Source: Oceanitalea stevensii (GTDB taxonomy: Bacteria; Actinomycetota; Actinomycetes; Actinomycetales; Actinomycetaceae). From it: 64,000 bases of DNA. The stretch covers positions 811,662 to 875,661 of the forward strand of contig NZ_JACSPO010000001.1 in the NCBI RefSeq assembly GCF_014837105.1, in the 5' to 3' direction. Of the stretch, positions 63,817 through 64,000 are shown piece after piece. Made by a program: the position numbers and the translations under genes. The notes below the pieces were generated by a model. That model made no database searches, had not been told where the DNA came from, and saw only the letters and a program-made list of their open reading frames with translations. Numbering within the stretch: the stretch's first letter is position 1; the number at the start of each line of letters is the position of its first letter.

Positions 63817-64000
63817 TCAGGCCGGGACGGGCAGCAGCGCGGCGACGACGTGCGTCCAGCCGCCGAGCGCGGGCAGCGCCTGGGTGCGGCCGAGCAGGTC
63901 CGCGGACCGCACGGTGAAGACCGAGCCGCGCGAGGGCTCGTAGACGCGCAGCGTGCCGGGGACCGCGGCCCCGGGCGGCGGGGGGACGGCGAGGACGACG
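63817..64000 (-). CDS. C-terminal end of an unidentified protein, cut by window edge
   Basis: The last 60 residues of a frame entering from the right edge are visible, with RVYEPSRGSVFTVRSADLLG and a C-terminal GWTHVVAALLPVPA. Composition is that of a normal gene here. No family can be assigned from this fragment. Confidence 0.6.
   Translation of the reverse strand, partial: VVLAVPPPPGAAVPGTLRVYEPSRGSVFTVRSADLLGRTQALPALGGWTHVVAALLPVPA

Overview
The window is chromosomal DNA from a high-GC actinobacterium, most likely of the order Micrococcales. Pointers are: a three-function 2-oxoglutarate decarboxylase/dehydrogenase (Kgd), the actinobacterial AdnAB helicase-nuclease pair, FtsEX followed by a coiled-coil M23 protein, a sigE/anti-sigma/HtrA-like/tatB block laid out as in mycobacteria, frequent GTG starts, and many genes whose start codon lies only 6-9 bases after a TANNNT -10 box (apparently leaderless). 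Species cannot be named from this sequence. There is no rRNA, CRISPR array, insertion sequence, integrase or phage gene, so this looks like core genome with few signs of transfer.

Layout. 1-4275 (minus): argS-lysA and then hom (cut by the window edge), i.e. arginyl-tRNA charging and aspartate-family amino acids. 4318-9475: a membrane-anchored unknown, tRNA-Arg(CCG), a TetR regulator, a glycerophosphodiesterase and two paralogous M23 peptidases, one with a long Pro/Ser/Asp repeat tail. 9589-14042: two overlapping CNNM/CorC-type membrane genes, then an OmpR-type two-component pair. 14209-18057: kgd. 18137-21864: an SGNH-like protein with altered catalytic residues, then ftsE-ftsX and their M23 partner. 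22006-25768: a NarL-type two-component pair divergent from an ABC efflux-type permease/ATPase pair. 25788-30357: prfB, a divergent lysE/argP exporter-regulator pair, a Bcr/CflA-type MFS pump with a 44-residue membrane peptide, and ohr. 30372-36874: adnA-adnB. 37024-39774: DUF3107, a MiaE-like ferritin-fold protein and a DEAD-box helicase with a long leader. 39893-42846: a copper-handling set (His-rich membrane protein, YcnI-like protein, CopC-CopD fusion). 42853-48846: MarC, a PHP phosphoesterase, aminopeptidase P, and a short-gap operon of a 50-residue acidic protein, a zinc alcohol dehydrogenase and an unusual epimerase fused to a putative four-helix-bundle domain. 49099-53949: an APC permease, a sugar-phosphate isomerase-like protein, a GSP17M-domain protein, a soluble MgtE-like protein and a DUF1003 protein. 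54042-57281: a 1079-residue secreted alpha/beta hydrolase with repeats, behind a perfect LacI-type palindrome. 57389-62747: mrp, tatB, an S1C protease, anti-sigma factor, sigE and an O-methyltransferase that appears to start with ATC. 62838-64000: deoC, an acidic peptide and the end of an unknown gene.

The most unusual signals are not in large genes. Two families of long intergenic hairpins occur: GCCGASAGCCGGAT-type at 1189 and 18745, and CATATG-capped type at 45929 and 62767, three of the four between convergent genes. Other items worth checking are the ATC start of the O-methyltransferase, the epimerase/four-helix fusion, the SGNH protein lacking the catalytic Ser and Asn, and the secreted hydrolase with its operator. 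No clear new defence or mobile system is visible.
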